DNA of 64,000 bases from Trichomonas vaginalis G3. Lineage: Eukaryota; Parabasalia; Trichomonadida; Trichomonadidae. A program made the position numbers and the translations under genes. Location of the stretch: contig NC_067208.1 of assembly GCF_026262505.1 (NCBI RefSeq), positions 1,674,001 to 1,738,000 on the forward strand. The letters are read 5' to 3'. Position 1 is the stretch's first letter; every line of letters begins with the position of its first letter. Shown here in pieces: positions 19,636 through 29,601 of this stretch. The notes under the pieces were generated by a model, which made no database searches, was not told where the DNA came from, and saw only the letters and a program-made list of their open reading frames with translations.

Positions 19636-19956
19636 TTAAATTTGGATTGAGTTTAAAAATTCATCTTTATTAAATTCATCTCTTCCAATCAATTTATTTA
19701 TTCTATTAAATTCTTTTATTTTTGCTTCACTCAGTTTAAGGATTGAACGGTAAGTTTCTAATTTTTCGATTATTTCTTTCCTCTCTTTATCGTTTTCAGT
19801 TCCTTTAGTTTTATGGGCATCAGCCCCGCCGCATTGCGGCTTCTTTTTGTAATAGCATATTTTTGATTTAATTCTGTTTAGTTTCTTTTTATATTCATCG
19901 TCTGGACTCTGAATCTTAATTGAATCAGGACTCTTGGATGCTTCGTTGTCACTCAT
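19636..19956 (-). CDS. Maverick B small charged protein (106 aa)
   Basis: A Lys/Glu-rich, largely helical product with no family that I recognise. Residues near 40-50 (KKPQCGGADAH) come from a GC-rich hairpin pair (19815-19840) that keeps the frame open. The gene converges on the 61-aa gene with only three bases between them. Its leader (TTTTTTTATTTCGTAAGAA) is of the element type. Confidence 0.5.
   Translation of the reverse strand: MSDNEASKSPDSIKIQSPDDEYKKKLNRIKSKICYYKKKPQCGGADAHKTKGTENDKERKEIIEKLETYRSILKLSEAKIKEFNRINKLIGRDEFNKDEFLNSIQI
19815..19840. repeat. GC-rich hairpin pair in the 106-aa gene
   Basis: GGGC-ATCA-GCCC (19815-19826) followed by GCCGC-ATT-GCGGC (19828-19840). The pair at 26705-26730 has the same order and shares CCCCGCCG and GCGGCTTC around a different loop, which suggests the two have a common source. 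Confidence 0.6.
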
Positions 19957-19975
19957 TTCTTACGAAATAAAAAAA

Positions 19976-21565
19976 TTAAATATTATTTAAATATAATGGA
20001 GTAATAAAATAAATCGGAATTTCTATTAATTTATTGTCAACTTCAACTAATGCATTGCCGTTAATATATCTAACAAATTCAGCTATTGTGTCAAATCTTC
20101 ATCTTCTTTTTGTCATTGATTTATCAGTTTTTCCATAATCGAGATGAATCAAAACTTTATCCCCTTGTTTAAAATTCATGAGCCCCGAATTAATTTGTTC
20201 ACGTTTAACATCATTTAACCTTTCCATTTGCTTTCTAATATATTCCCATTCTTTTGAAATATCATTTTTCATTTCCACTGGTTTCATGTTTATAGTTCTA
20301 TGCCATGTATTATTGTAATAATATACTAACTGCTGTATGATGGAGTCATGATTTCCATCCCAGTATATCTGACCGTTAACCCCTAACGCATCTCTAAGAG
20401 TTCTCATTACCGCATCAACTATTTTATTATGAAACGTATATGGAGAGGATGAAAAGTAAAAATTAATTTGTGGGAAATAATGAATCATAGCTGCCTGAAA
20501 TCCTTTATCACCATCACCCCTTATATTATCTACTCTTTCATGATCTAGTAAGTATTGTATAGCTCTTCTTGTTTCCTGTTCTGTTTTCCCTTTCACCGGA
20601 ATGCAATATAAATATCTAGTGTTAATGTTAATGGCAAATAAATAAGTAACGTTTCCTTTTGAATATTCCAGATGATCGATTTCGTATGAATATGGATATG
20701 GAGCAAATGAAGGGCGACTAAATTTTTCCTTTAACGGTTGAATTTTCGGGTCAATTGGTTTATTTAATATCTTGAAATCCTTTTTAAAATCTTTTTGCTT
20801 CTTTAATGTTTGAAATGGATATAATAAAGTGAATGATGAAGGATTAACTGAAGGAGGAGGTACTGTCGTTGGAGGTTTTGGTATTGCAAGTGGCTTAATT
20901 TTATCTGCTTTGATTTTGGATGATGAAGTTTTAGTTGTTGATTTTCCTTTCATTAATTCTGGATGTATTCTATTCATTTGTTTTAAATATGCTGTATATA
21001 AAGGTTTGATATACTTTCCCGCTTCGAGTTTATGTTGAAGGATGAATTCCAAAAGTTGATCTTCATTTAAAAGTCGGGCTGAATATGGTTTAACTAATGA
21101 ATCATAAATTAAAGCTTGTGCATCATTTATGGTCTGAAGGACCTGGGCATTTTGCACCTTTAGCTGTTGAACATTTGCTACTTTCTCTTTTGGTGTTGTT
21201 TTCGGCTTTTTCTTCTTTTGTTTTTGTTCCTTTGGTTTTTGCGGCTCAGGATTATATAATTTATATAATTCATCAATATCTTCTTCTGTTAATACTTTAT
21301 TTTTGAAATCGTTCAACTGTTTAAGTCGTGATTTAGTTTTTCCCTTTGTATATTCATTATTTTTAATTTTGTCTTTAATTTCAGAAATTATTTTATCATG
21401 ATATTTCAAAATTTCATTTTTATAATATGAATAATAATAATCCATATCATCACCTGTTATATTTTTATTATGTTTTTGGAGATATGATTTTAATTCATAA
21501 TAATTAAGAAAATTTTGATTAAGTACTAAATCATCAATTAAATTTTCTAAATCTGCGTTATCCAT
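19976..21565 (-). pseudogene. Maverick B integrase (retroviral-type DDE fold)
   Basis: The N-terminal half is helical and Lys-rich (KPKEQKQKKKKPK). The core domain follows with YEIDHLEYSKGNVTYLFAI (first Asp), NIRGDGDKGFQ (second) and HNKIVDAVMRTLRD, where the third acidic residue reads Asp, as it also does in the lineage-A integrase at 59737. A C-terminal beta-rich segment with NGNALVEVDNK follows. Polinton integrases insert the element into host DNA. It looks broken, with about one break. It shares a hairpin-encoded segment (QLKVQNAQVLQ) with the fibre gene at 13281. Confidence 0.8.
21131..21160. repeat. GC-rich hairpin pair in the integrase gene
   Basis: GGTC-TGAAG-GACC lies beside a partly paired GGGCATTTTGCACC. 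Inverted, it matches the pair at 13304-13335 in the fibre gene, including GCCCAGGTCCTTCAGA, although the two genes are otherwise unrelated here. Confidence 0.5.
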
Positions 21566-21589
21566 TTATATAAAAATAAAATAAATGTT

Positions 21590-22048
21590 TTAAGGGTGCC
21601 CACCTCTTTGAATCATAGTATCAAAACCATTATTTACATATTGAATCGCATCATTAACGGTTCCTCCTTCTAAAACGGTATCAAATGGTGGAGTCCAGAT
21701 TTCCTGATGATGATCATAAAATCCAGCAAAATTAACCGTATTATTAGGTAAAATATGAATCTCAGCGGTATATCTTCTATCTAAATTTGGATGCCTTATA
21801 TGTATACCATTACTACCCGGATAAAATCTCAAACCTTGATTTTGTTGACGCATCAAATTATTGAAATTTCTTTCTTCAGGGGTGAATGTTCTTCTCCGTT
21901 GACGTTGTGGTGGTGGTGGTGGTCGTTGTTGCTGCTGTTGATGCTGTGGTGGGATTTGAAAAATTCGTTGTGGTTGATTATTTGGAATCTGAAAGTTAAA
22001 ACCATTTGGTATAAATCTATTCGGTTCCTTTTGTCTCTTCTGTGGCAT
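21590..22048 (-). CDS. Maverick B Gln/Pro-rich protein (152 aa)
   Basis: The first 60 residues are rich in Gln, Pro and Arg (HQQQQQRPPPPPQRQRRR). The rest is a small folded-looking domain with FYPGSNGIHIRHPN and a Gly-rich end. I recognise no family. It lies between polymerase B and the integrase on the same strand, and its ATG follows AAATTTTATTTTTAATAAA. It looks whole. A role in the virion or in DNA binding is possible, but nothing shows which. Confidence 0.55.
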   Translation of the reverse strand: MPQKRQKEPNRFIPNGFNFQIPNNQPQRIFQIPPQHQQQQQRPPPPPQRQRRRTFTPEERNFNNLMRQQNQGLRFYPGSNGIHIRHPNLDRRYTAEIHILPNNTVNFAGFYDHHQEIWTPPFDTVLEGGTVNDAIQYVNNGFDTMIQRGGHP

Positions 22049-23233
22049 TTTATTAAAAATAAAATTTTAAATTCATGACTCAACCCCTACGTTTTTAAAT
22101 TGTATTAAATAAATGGCATACAACATCCATTTTCACAACATACAGCCTTAGTGTGTGCTCCTGTTAATGCAGTCTTACCGATTGTTAAGCGAGTCATTGA
22201 CCCGTTTTTAAGTTGTAAATTAATATTCTGACCATCAAATATCACTTTATCATTTATTATATCCAAATAATTTTTAGGTGTTAATTGTTTATTTTGTCGT
22301 AAACTAACACCTTTCATTTTTTGTGCAATCTTTTTAAAATCACTTCCATCAATTGAACCGTTGAATGATGTATAACATTTAGGACATAAAGCAACCATGT
22401 TATCACCTTGTTTCTCAATTGCTAAACCCAATAACTTCTTATCATGTGCTTTTTCTTCAGCTTTATTCTTTAATTTAGGTTTAAATTTCTCATCAAAACA
22501 GAAGAAATCAAATGGTGCGAATTTGAAAATGTTTTTATCATAAAATTGTTTATCGGTTACAATCGCCTGAAATGCTTGAGTGTTAGGAAGACTTGGATCG
22601 CCAGCAATAGCCCAATAAGATGAATCAGTATCACCTTCAATGAAATGAAAACGATTAACATCCATGCATTTATACATAAAATCATAAATGAAAACCAAAT
22701 ACCAGTATTTAGCATTATCTAAAGTGAAGAATGCCTCTTGTAAACATGTATCACATCTATAAAATCTATCTTTGAGCATCACTTGATACGTATCCTCTCC
22801 TATTTCTCTTATGTTTTTAAACTTATTTGACATACATGCAACGCGTGCCTTCTGTGCATTCATTATTTTAGTCTTTGCGTAATTTTGTGTATTCATTGCA
22901 TCGTAACCATATGATCCATTAAGCGAAATCTTGCAAAATAAACTTTTTCCTTTATTTCCTTCTAATTCAGCCTTTTGTCTTTCGTTCATAAATTTGTTCG
23001 CAAATTCATTAAAACAAGTGTTTTTCGTAAATGTTAAAATTGATTGAATGTCATCAATGATAAAATGAAATCTGTCTATTAGATACCAAAGATAATAAGA
23101 AGAAAATGGTTGATATTGGTTGTGTGTTGATGCTAACTGAGTTAATTTCCTCTGTTTCTGGTCAACTGGTAGATTGTTTGATTTCATGTAATTATACATA
23201 AAACTGCCAATTGTTTTTTCATCTGTGATAATA

Positions 23234-24536
23234 TAGGGTGTCCAAAGGTGCGTTTAGCACAGCGCTCTATATGAGACTATTAAAGGAGATATATGCTGAT
23301 TATAAATATATAATAAAAAATATGAATATATGTATATGATGAGTATGTTGTATTTTGGCGCCATGCCGGGATATAAAATGAATTTTGAGACAAGAGGCGG
23401 TTTCGCGGGAAATTTTGGCGGGATTTTTTTCATTTTTTTAATGAATCATAAAGAAAACATCCTCGCTCTTGCAAAAAAATGCAAAGACTGTAAAAAAATC
23501 TACGAGACATTGGTAAAATGCTTCGGTATGGATGCTCCTAGCTATTCCACTGTAACGTATCATGTTAGGATGTATCACTTCATGAACAAAAAGGCGCCCA
23601 TCATAAAAATTGACAAAAAATCGCCGGATCAAAGAAAAATCAAAGCAATTCTTCAAGCGCTAGATAAAGACCCAAGAGCATCACTCAGAAGGATAGAGGA
23701 GATGACAAAGATACCACGTACAACAGTCAGTTATTATCTGCACAATTATTTGAACTACAAACTAGCGTATACACGTTGGGTTCCGCACAACCTTAATTCA
23801 GTTCAAAAAAATCTAGAGTCCAATCTTCGAAAGAGCTCCTCTCTATATTGGGTGCGTATCAATCCAAGAAGTTTCGCTTTTTAGTAACAGGGGACGAGTC
23901 TTGGTTTCAATATGCAACAGAAGCCAAAATCATGTGGATCCCGAAGGATGAAAATCCGCAAACATTCCCGAAGAAAAAAATTGACACACCAATGATGATG
24001 TTGTCGGTTTTTTGGGGCGTGAATGGCATCATCGCAATTGATATTCTTCAAAAACCTAATACGATGAATGCTCAGTATCTAATTGACAATGTTCTTACTC
24101 AAATTATCAATTCTGATGAGTTTGAGAAATCCAAACAACAAAAACAAAAGTTTGCAATTCATTTTGATAATTCAAGAGTTCACAAAAGTCATAAGGTAAT
24201 GAATTACTTGGTGGAAAACAATGTCAAAGTTGTTCCAAACCCAATTTATTCACCTGATATTGCACCCTCTGACTTTTATTTATTCGGCACGCTAAAAAAG
24301 AGAGCTGAAGGACGCGAATTCGCGAGTCCAGATGATCTTGAAAATTTTGTAAGAGAGCAATTTGAGCAATTTTCTCATGATGATTTAAAGCGTGTCTTTC
24401 AAGCCTGGATCGATCGCTGCGAACGCGTGATTGAATCCAATGGTGATTATATTTAAATAAACTTTATATATATGTAACTTGTTTATTTCTATTCGCAGTA
24501 TTCAGGTTTGTGCTAAACACACCTTTGGACACCCTA
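23234..24536 (+). mobile_element. Tvmar1-like mariner, copy 2 (about 1303 bp)
   Basis: Ends TAGGGTGTCCAAAGGTGCG and CACACCTTTGGACACCCTA, flanked by TA on both sides, inside the polymerase B gene and on the opposite strand to it. It is almost the same as copy 1 at 14749-16054; by eye the differences are single bases plus small length changes in a TA run and an A run. Confidence 0.93.
23441..24456 (+). pseudogene. Mariner transposase, frameshifted copy
   Basis: This has the same 338-codon gene as at 14956-15972, with all three catalytic Asp regions recognisable. One A is missing from the run at 23805-23811 (seven A here, eight at 15320-15327), which shifts the frame about one third of the way in. 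A long in-frame protein is therefore not made from this copy. Two further differences near the 3' end change single residues. Copy 1 could in principle supply transposase in trans. Confidence 0.9.
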
Positions 24537-25545
24537 TATCTAAGTTTCTTATTATCGGTAAAAAGTTTATGTAATCATTAATGTATTTTTCATCAATGTG
24601 ACCCTTTACTTCAGCCACGAATAAAGTATTTTTCTTCTTAATTATTCCCAGTGCTTTTGCTTTCTTTGTTGCTGTATCACAAATGATAACACCATTCAAT
24701 CTTCCCGGCATATACATTTTATGGTCAGTATATTGAATGAAATCATGAGGATTAGATGAAAATGATGAATGATATAATGAATTAAAGTCAACACCAACGA
24801 AATGAGTCATAATGTTGGAAGTGTCCTCATTTGATACAGTTTTAGTTTCTGGATTATATGAAAGTTTATTAATGTGCGTGATTCCTTTAAGATTTACTCT
24901 ATGTTGAACATTTGATAGACCACCCGTAATTCCATTACGGAGAATGTGATAAGCTTCAACTGAATCTAAAGTCATTGGTAAATTATTTTTTAATGCATAA
25001 TTTCTTAAATTGATTCTTAAACGTTGAACATCTTCATCTTTATTTGATTTTACGACATTGCAATAACAACACATTAACTGACAATTTTCTTTAGTATGTG
25101 GTTTTTCATTATCGATTCTATCCAATGTTGGTTTATTTGCATATGTAAACGCTTTACCACACATTTTGCATTTAGATGAAAGGATTAAATCGTGATAGTA
25201 TTGAAAATCATCCATTGAAACATTATTTTTAGTATCTCTTTCTGCTTTTTCATCTTGTTTCTTATATGATTCAATTTTATATTTCCAATACTTTTTCGTT
25301 AATTCAAAACTTGATTCTATCTCTTCCTCAGGATATTTTTCATTAGGATTAAAGTCTTTATATGCTAAAGCGTAACGAATCATTGAAGCATTCGATGATA
25401 AAGAAAGATTATGAAGCATATCAATTTTATAAACAAATGTTTCTTCAATAATTTTATCGATTGGGTCAATCATAATTTCAACATCTTTATTGCAATAATG
25501 AATAAAATATTCTAATCTATTCTTAAAATTTTTAGCATCATTGAG

Positions 25546-26258
25546 TAGAGATGTGAAAACTTAAATTTTATAATCCCTGGGATGCACTTTCTTCGATTTT
25601 TTTTAAATTTTTGGGATAAATTTTGACATCTTTTTTTTTGCTGGCGACCCCCCCGTTTAGGGCATCAAAAAAACATGTTGTTTCGTTTCAAGATCGGGAT
25701 ATGTTGTGAACCCGACTTCTTTCATTAATGAAGTGATTTCTTAAGTTGAATAAAAACAAATTTGATTGAAATTCATACAAAATTTCTTTTTATCATTATT
25801 ATTTAAGATGCTTTTTTATGTTGAATTGTTAATTTTTTTATTTCCACCTGGGATATTTTGAATTGGGCTAGCCCAATCCCACCTCTCAATTTTCTCTCAA
25901 TTGGGCAATGGGGATCCCATATAAAATGTATTGTAACAAAATTTTACATGCATAATATAGTACAATTAAACAACATTCTAAAAATATTAAATTCACATCA
26001 TTTACTTGAAGATTTTATATTTTCAACAAAAATTAATACAATAATTACATTAAATTGAGGAGATTTATAATATTTATTATAAATTAAAATATTATTACTC
26101 ATTAATTTGTTGAAATATTGCATTTTAGTGGTAAAAATTAAAATTTAAGTTTACATGGAGAAAAAAAAATTTTAAATTCCAAAAAAAAATTCAATTGGGA
26201 TAACGATAGGGACAAAAATTTAGAATCCCCATATGCTTGGGATAAAATCACATGACTA
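25546..26258. mobile_element. Non-autonomous Mutator-like element (713 bp, 9-bp target duplication)
   Basis: The direct repeat ATCATTGAG is at 25537-25545 and again at 26259-26267, flanking 713 bp that interrupt the polymerase B coding sequence. The left end reads TAGAGATGTGAAAACTT and the right end, inverted, TAGTCATGTGATTTTAT, so the termini share TAG and ATGTGA. A 9-bp duplication is typical of Mutator-like elements (TvMULE families are known in T. vaginalis). It has no coding capacity. The interior is AT-rich with CCCTGGGAT and GGGGATCCCAT islands. Confidence 0.75.
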
Positions 26259-26704
26259 ATCATTGAGATATATTTGATAATCACTATCTGATATAGTTTC
26301 TTGAGTTAATGCTGAATAAAATGAATCTTTCGTGAATGGTTCCACTTTATATAATTCTTCTTCGGAATTCTCCCATGTGATAAATTGATAAGGGAAAAAG
26401 GATTTAACACGTGATTTATTGTTTCCGAAATCTTGAGTGAATTGGTCTAATGTCCCACCCGCTATATAATTTCTGATGTCAATAAATCTCGATTCATATG
26501 GAGCGTTTGTTTTCTTTACAATGATTTGCTTAAATTGTGAAGATGAACCCAGCATTGATTTTATTTTCCATTTTGCAGTATTTAAATCACGAAGAATTAA
26601 ATTTAAATCAAACTTTCCCGAATTAAAACCTATGATATTCACTTTATTGAATTCCTCATCTAGAAGTTCTTTAAATGCTTCCTTCTGTTTTTCATTTAAT
26701 GTAT

Positions 26705-26730
26705 GGGACAAAGTCCCCGCCGTTTGCGGC
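26705..26730. repeat. GC-rich hairpin pair in the polymerase B gene
   Basis: GGGAC-AAA-GTCCC (26705-26717) followed by GCCG-TTTG-CGGC (26719-26730). On the minus strand it encodes KPQTAGTLS within the exonuclease region. It shares CCCCGCCG and GCGGCTTC with the pair at 19815-19840. Confidence 0.6.
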
Positions 26731-27641
26731 TTCATTAATTCATCGTATTGACTCATATTTGATTTAGCAACTAATGAACAGGTTGAAAATAAAAATTCAA
26801 TCCAGTCAGAAATAAAAGAATCACTCGAAGTTAAACAAAAATTCCTCGTATATGTTTTATCGTTTAATTTAACCGTTGATGATACCATGAATGGTTTTAA
26901 GTAAGCGTTCAAAGTTGCACACTCAGAAAGTTGTAATTCTTCTTTAGTCTCTAATGTTTCAAAGTCAAAAGTGATATAATATCTTGTCGGTTTATAATAT
27001 TTCTGCAAATTGTGAGCTAATAACCACTGATATATCTTCTGTTTCGTAATATGTGGTGCATATGGTTGCTGTGTCTTTTGCAACTGAACGTCTTGAATTA
27101 ATCTCCCATTATTTTCTTTACATTTCTCACAATGCTTTAAAAATCTTTTTTTGGTTTTTCCTTTCTGGATCATCACGGATAGAATAAACTTCTTCTTTAC
27201 AATATGGACAAACTTTATAGCCGGTGAGTGCTTCAACGTCTGTTATTCTGTCAGCGTGAAGTTTTCCACATGGACTCTGTGTTAATAAAATATTTACTGT
27301 TTCAAATTCTGGATCTATCATTATTGATTCCACTAATGGAAAGTCTACCTTATTTATGTCCACGTCTTCTGGTTGAGGATCACAATAATAGAAATCAATA
27401 TTAACATTTAACATTCTCGCTAATCTCTCACTTTCTGATGAAATGTCAAACCCTTCATATGCATCTATTGCTTCATTTAAATAGCTTCTACGAGTTTTAG
27501 GATTAACACCATCAGGAATGTTATAGAAGCGTTTAAATAACCTTCTACCTTCTGCTCTAATTTGATTATCATTCATTTTAGCTGTTCCGTTTTTGTTCAT
27601 TTATGTAAGAATAAAAAATAAATAAAAATAAAGTTTATTTT

Positions 27642-28376
27642 TTAAAGCCCATAAAATGAATTAAGAACACATAAATTTTTATCATCTGCGACGTGACGAA
27701 TACATTTTAATTTACTCAAGAATGCGTACCCTGATACATTAAATCTAATTCCTGTCTTATTTAATTTCACAACTTTGAAAAGGAATGTATGAATAGCTAT
27801 AAAATGATGAGAAGATGTTTTATGGGTTGCTTCCATTTTTTCTGAAATAAATGAATAAATATAATGTTTATAAGTTTTCATATCTTTTATGTTCTTAATA
27901 ACGAATGGTATAGACCTTTCAACTTCGTCTTCCTTCGGTGCTGTTCTTTCATATGAAACATTATTAGTATCTTCAATAATGAAACCACAATCACACAAAA
28001 TTTTATAGGTTCCAATGGTTTCTTTTGATATTTTATCTAATAAATCAAAAACTTTATCAACACCCGTGCATTTATTTAAATAATAATTTGTGTAAATATC
28101 ATGGTCTTCTTTCTTAATCGTATTAGTTGCATATGTCACGTTTTTAAGAGCTTTTTTGAATTTCTCAGAATCTAAAGGTGGTGAAAGCAGGATACAGGGG
28201 TATTCTTCATTATCAATAAATTGTAACTTATGTTTATGAATAAATTTAGTACCTTCTTCTGAAAGTGTTTCGTCTATTTCACCATTTAATAAATTTTGTG
28301 TTGATTCTGAGACATAATTTTTATATCTTTCTTCATGAGATTTCTGAACTTCTGATTCTGAAGCTGGGATATTCAT
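27642..28376 (-). CDS. Maverick B protein of unknown function (244 aa)
   Basis: The product is mostly helical and charged, with single Cys residues (LCDCGFIIED near the middle) and an end rich in aromatic and hydrophobic residues. I recognise no domain. It lies directly upstream of polymerase B on the same strand, and the EF-hand-like gene lies upstream of it. The AT-rich leader found before other genes of the element is not clear at this ATG, so the true start is uncertain. Confidence 0.5.
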   Translation of the reverse strand: MNIPASESEVQKSHEERYKNYVSESTQNLLNGEIDETLSEEGTKFIHKHKLQFIDNEEYPCILLSPPLDSEKFKKALKNVTYATNTIKKEDHDIYTNYYLNKCTGVDKVFDLLDKISKETIGTYKILCDCGFIIEDTNNVSYERTAPKEDEVERSIPFVIKNIKDMKTYKHYIYSFISEKMEATHKTSSHHFIAIHTFLFKVVKLNKTGIRFNVSGYAFLSKLKCIRHVADDKNLCVLNSFYGL

Positions 28377-28450
28377 TAAACCCCCTACTTCATTTTCATT
28401 ATATTTTTCAACTTCTCTTAATTCCTTAATTTTTTCATCTATTTCATCTC

Positions 28451-28747
28451 TTATTTTTTCAGTCTTTCAATTTCATCGTATTCATCATCTTTAATCCGTT
28501 CTTCATAATATTCGGGGAAAACATCAGGTTCTTTAGGTTTTTCTTCTTCAGATGTAGGATATAAGAAATTTATAACATCATCTTTATTCATTTTTCCATC
28601 ATAATCTAAATCATTTAATAACTCGGCAAATTTTTGACAATTTCTTAAATAATATTTATTAACTTCATAACCCACCTCCTCTAATATATCCTTTATTTCC
28701 TCGTTTGTGAATCCTAATTTTTTAACGTTGTTAGTTTTGACGCTCAT
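28451..28747 (-). CDS. Maverick B small protein with one EF-hand-like loop (98 aa)
   Basis: I chose the ATG at 28747, which follows TTTTATTTTGTATGAA. The segment LLNDLDYDGKMNKDDVINFL at about residues 46-65 fits an EF-hand: loop positions 1, 3, 5 and 12 are Asp and position 6 is Gly, with helices on either side. The rest is acidic and helical. Calcium binding is a prediction from the motif only. No family is recognised beyond this. Confidence 0.55.
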   Translation of the reverse strand: MSVKTNNVKKLGFTNEEIKDILEEVGYEVNKYYLRNCQKFAELLNDLDYDGKMNKDDVINFLYPTSEEEKPKEPDVFPEYYEERIKDDEYDEIERLKK

Positions 28748-28858
28748 TTCATACAAAATAAAAAAATAAAATAATAAACATAACTAAGTTTTAATTTTTC
28801 GTAAGACATGAATTTTTAAAAATTTTTTATTTTTTATTTCATTATGGTAGTGAATCTT

Positions 28859-29449
28859 TTATTCATGAAAATAATTATTTCTAATTTCTTTTACTCTCTC
28901 GTATATACTAGATTTAAAAAATTCAGAACTTTTACCATAATCTCCTAAATGTTTTCTTATCCCTAACGTGTGCCAGTTATTATATGAAACTGAATAAACT
29001 TTATCTTTATCTTTACACCTTTCATCACTTCCAATATATTTATATCTCAGTTTTGATTTAGCATTTTCATATTCATTAGCGTTTAATAATTCACAGTCTT
29101 CCTTTTTAAATTGATGTTTAAGATATTCAGGATTTAATACTCTACGTTTATATGCTCCTAACTTAGTTCTAAAGGTTTTTCTACAAAATTTAGGAATTCC
29201 ATCCTCTTTAATGTCATCAATGATTTCCATTTCATTATTTTCAATTTCTTCTTCTCGTTTATGAGGTCTTTGATTATGACTCCATTGATTCCATGAAATT
29301 AAATATTCTTTATCATTATATTTATACCTCATTAGCTTATTTTGGCTTTCATATTCATTTAATAATTCACAATCTTCATTTTTAAATTGAAGTTTAACCC
29401 ATTCAGGATTTAAACAATGTTTAATTAATCGCGGAATATCTGACATCAT
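28859..29449 (-). CDS. Maverick B protein with a duplicated domain (196 aa)
   Basis: Two copies of an approximately 75-residue unit lie in tandem. Each starts LNPEWVKLQF or LNPEYLKHQF, continues with KNEDCELLN or KKEDCELLN, then LMRYKYND or KLRYKYIGS, and ends with SWNQW or SYNNWH. The spacing and conserved Trp recall small DNA-binding repeats found beside homing endonucleases, but I cannot name the family. It is the outermost gene before the right terminus of the element. It looks whole. Confidence 0.6.
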   Translation of the reverse strand: MMSDIPRLIKHCLNPEWVKLQFKNEDCELLNEYESQNKLMRYKYNDKEYLISWNQWSHNQRPHKREEEIENNEMEIIDDIKEDGIPKFCRKTFRTKLGAYKRRVLNPEYLKHQFKKEDCELLNANEYENAKSKLRYKYIGSDERCKDKDKVYSVSYNNWHTLGIRKHLGDYGKSSEFFKSSIYERVKEIRNNYFHE

Positions 29450-29539
29450 CTATATATAGCTTCTTTTATAAAAGATAAAAAATAAATTATTTTAAAATTA
29501 ATGTTAATTTTTTTAATGATTTATAAATAAATATATTTT

Positions 29540-29601
29540 AATACATCGTCTATATATAGATGTAACAAAAAAAGTCACTAAACCCGTCATATCCTACTAC
29601 T
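29540..29601. other. Maverick B right terminus
   Basis: Read inward from 29601 the element starts AGTAGTAGGATATGACGGG, then GTTTAGTGACTTTTTTTGT. A start with AG fits Polintons. The dispersed repeat copy begins at the next base (29602), so the border is sharp. The partner terminal repeat is not in the window. Confidence 0.6.

Larger units (their letters stand above)
22105..27600 (-). pseudogene. Maverick B protein-primed DNA polymerase B, with insertions
   Basis: Reading from 27600 downward: an N-terminal region with a CPYC zinc-like pair, then the 3'-5' exonuclease with TFDFETLE (near 26960) and NSGKFDLNL (near 26625), then an HNH-like segment (near 25056-25173: CKMC, LDRIDNEKPH, ENCQLMCCYCN), then polymerase motif A GVDFNSLY (near 24780), motif B KISLNGSYGY (near 22920) and motif C EGDTDSSYW (near 22628). 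Without the insertions the coding length is about 1160 codons, usual for Polinton pPolB, which copies linear DNA from a protein primer. It is broken: a mariner at 23234-24536, a Mutator-like element at 25546-26258, and about one other break. Confidence 0.88.
9858..29601. mobile_element. Maverick/Polinton lineage B, incomplete and broken
   Basis: About 19.7 kb of a Maverick whose gene content differs clearly from lineage A. In order it holds part of the packaging ATPase, four or five small virion-type genes, a tail-collar-like protein, KilA-N, PrimPol-SF3 helicase, small genes, integrase, a Gln/Pro-rich protein, protein-primed polymerase B and three small genes. The right terminus reads CGTCATATCCTACTACT at 29601, which read inward begins AGTAGTAGG, as expected for Polinton ends that begin AG. 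The matching left terminal repeat is not in the window, so the element is incomplete. It is broken: roughly eight breaks in all, counting two mariner insertions (14749-16054, 23234-24536) and a Mutator-like insertion (25546-26258). Several genes still look whole, which suggests modest age. Confidence 0.85.

Noticed and set aside
25858-26058. Plus-strand frame inside the Mutator-like element
   Set aside because: Only 66 codons, with no transposase motif; the element is treated as non-autonomous.
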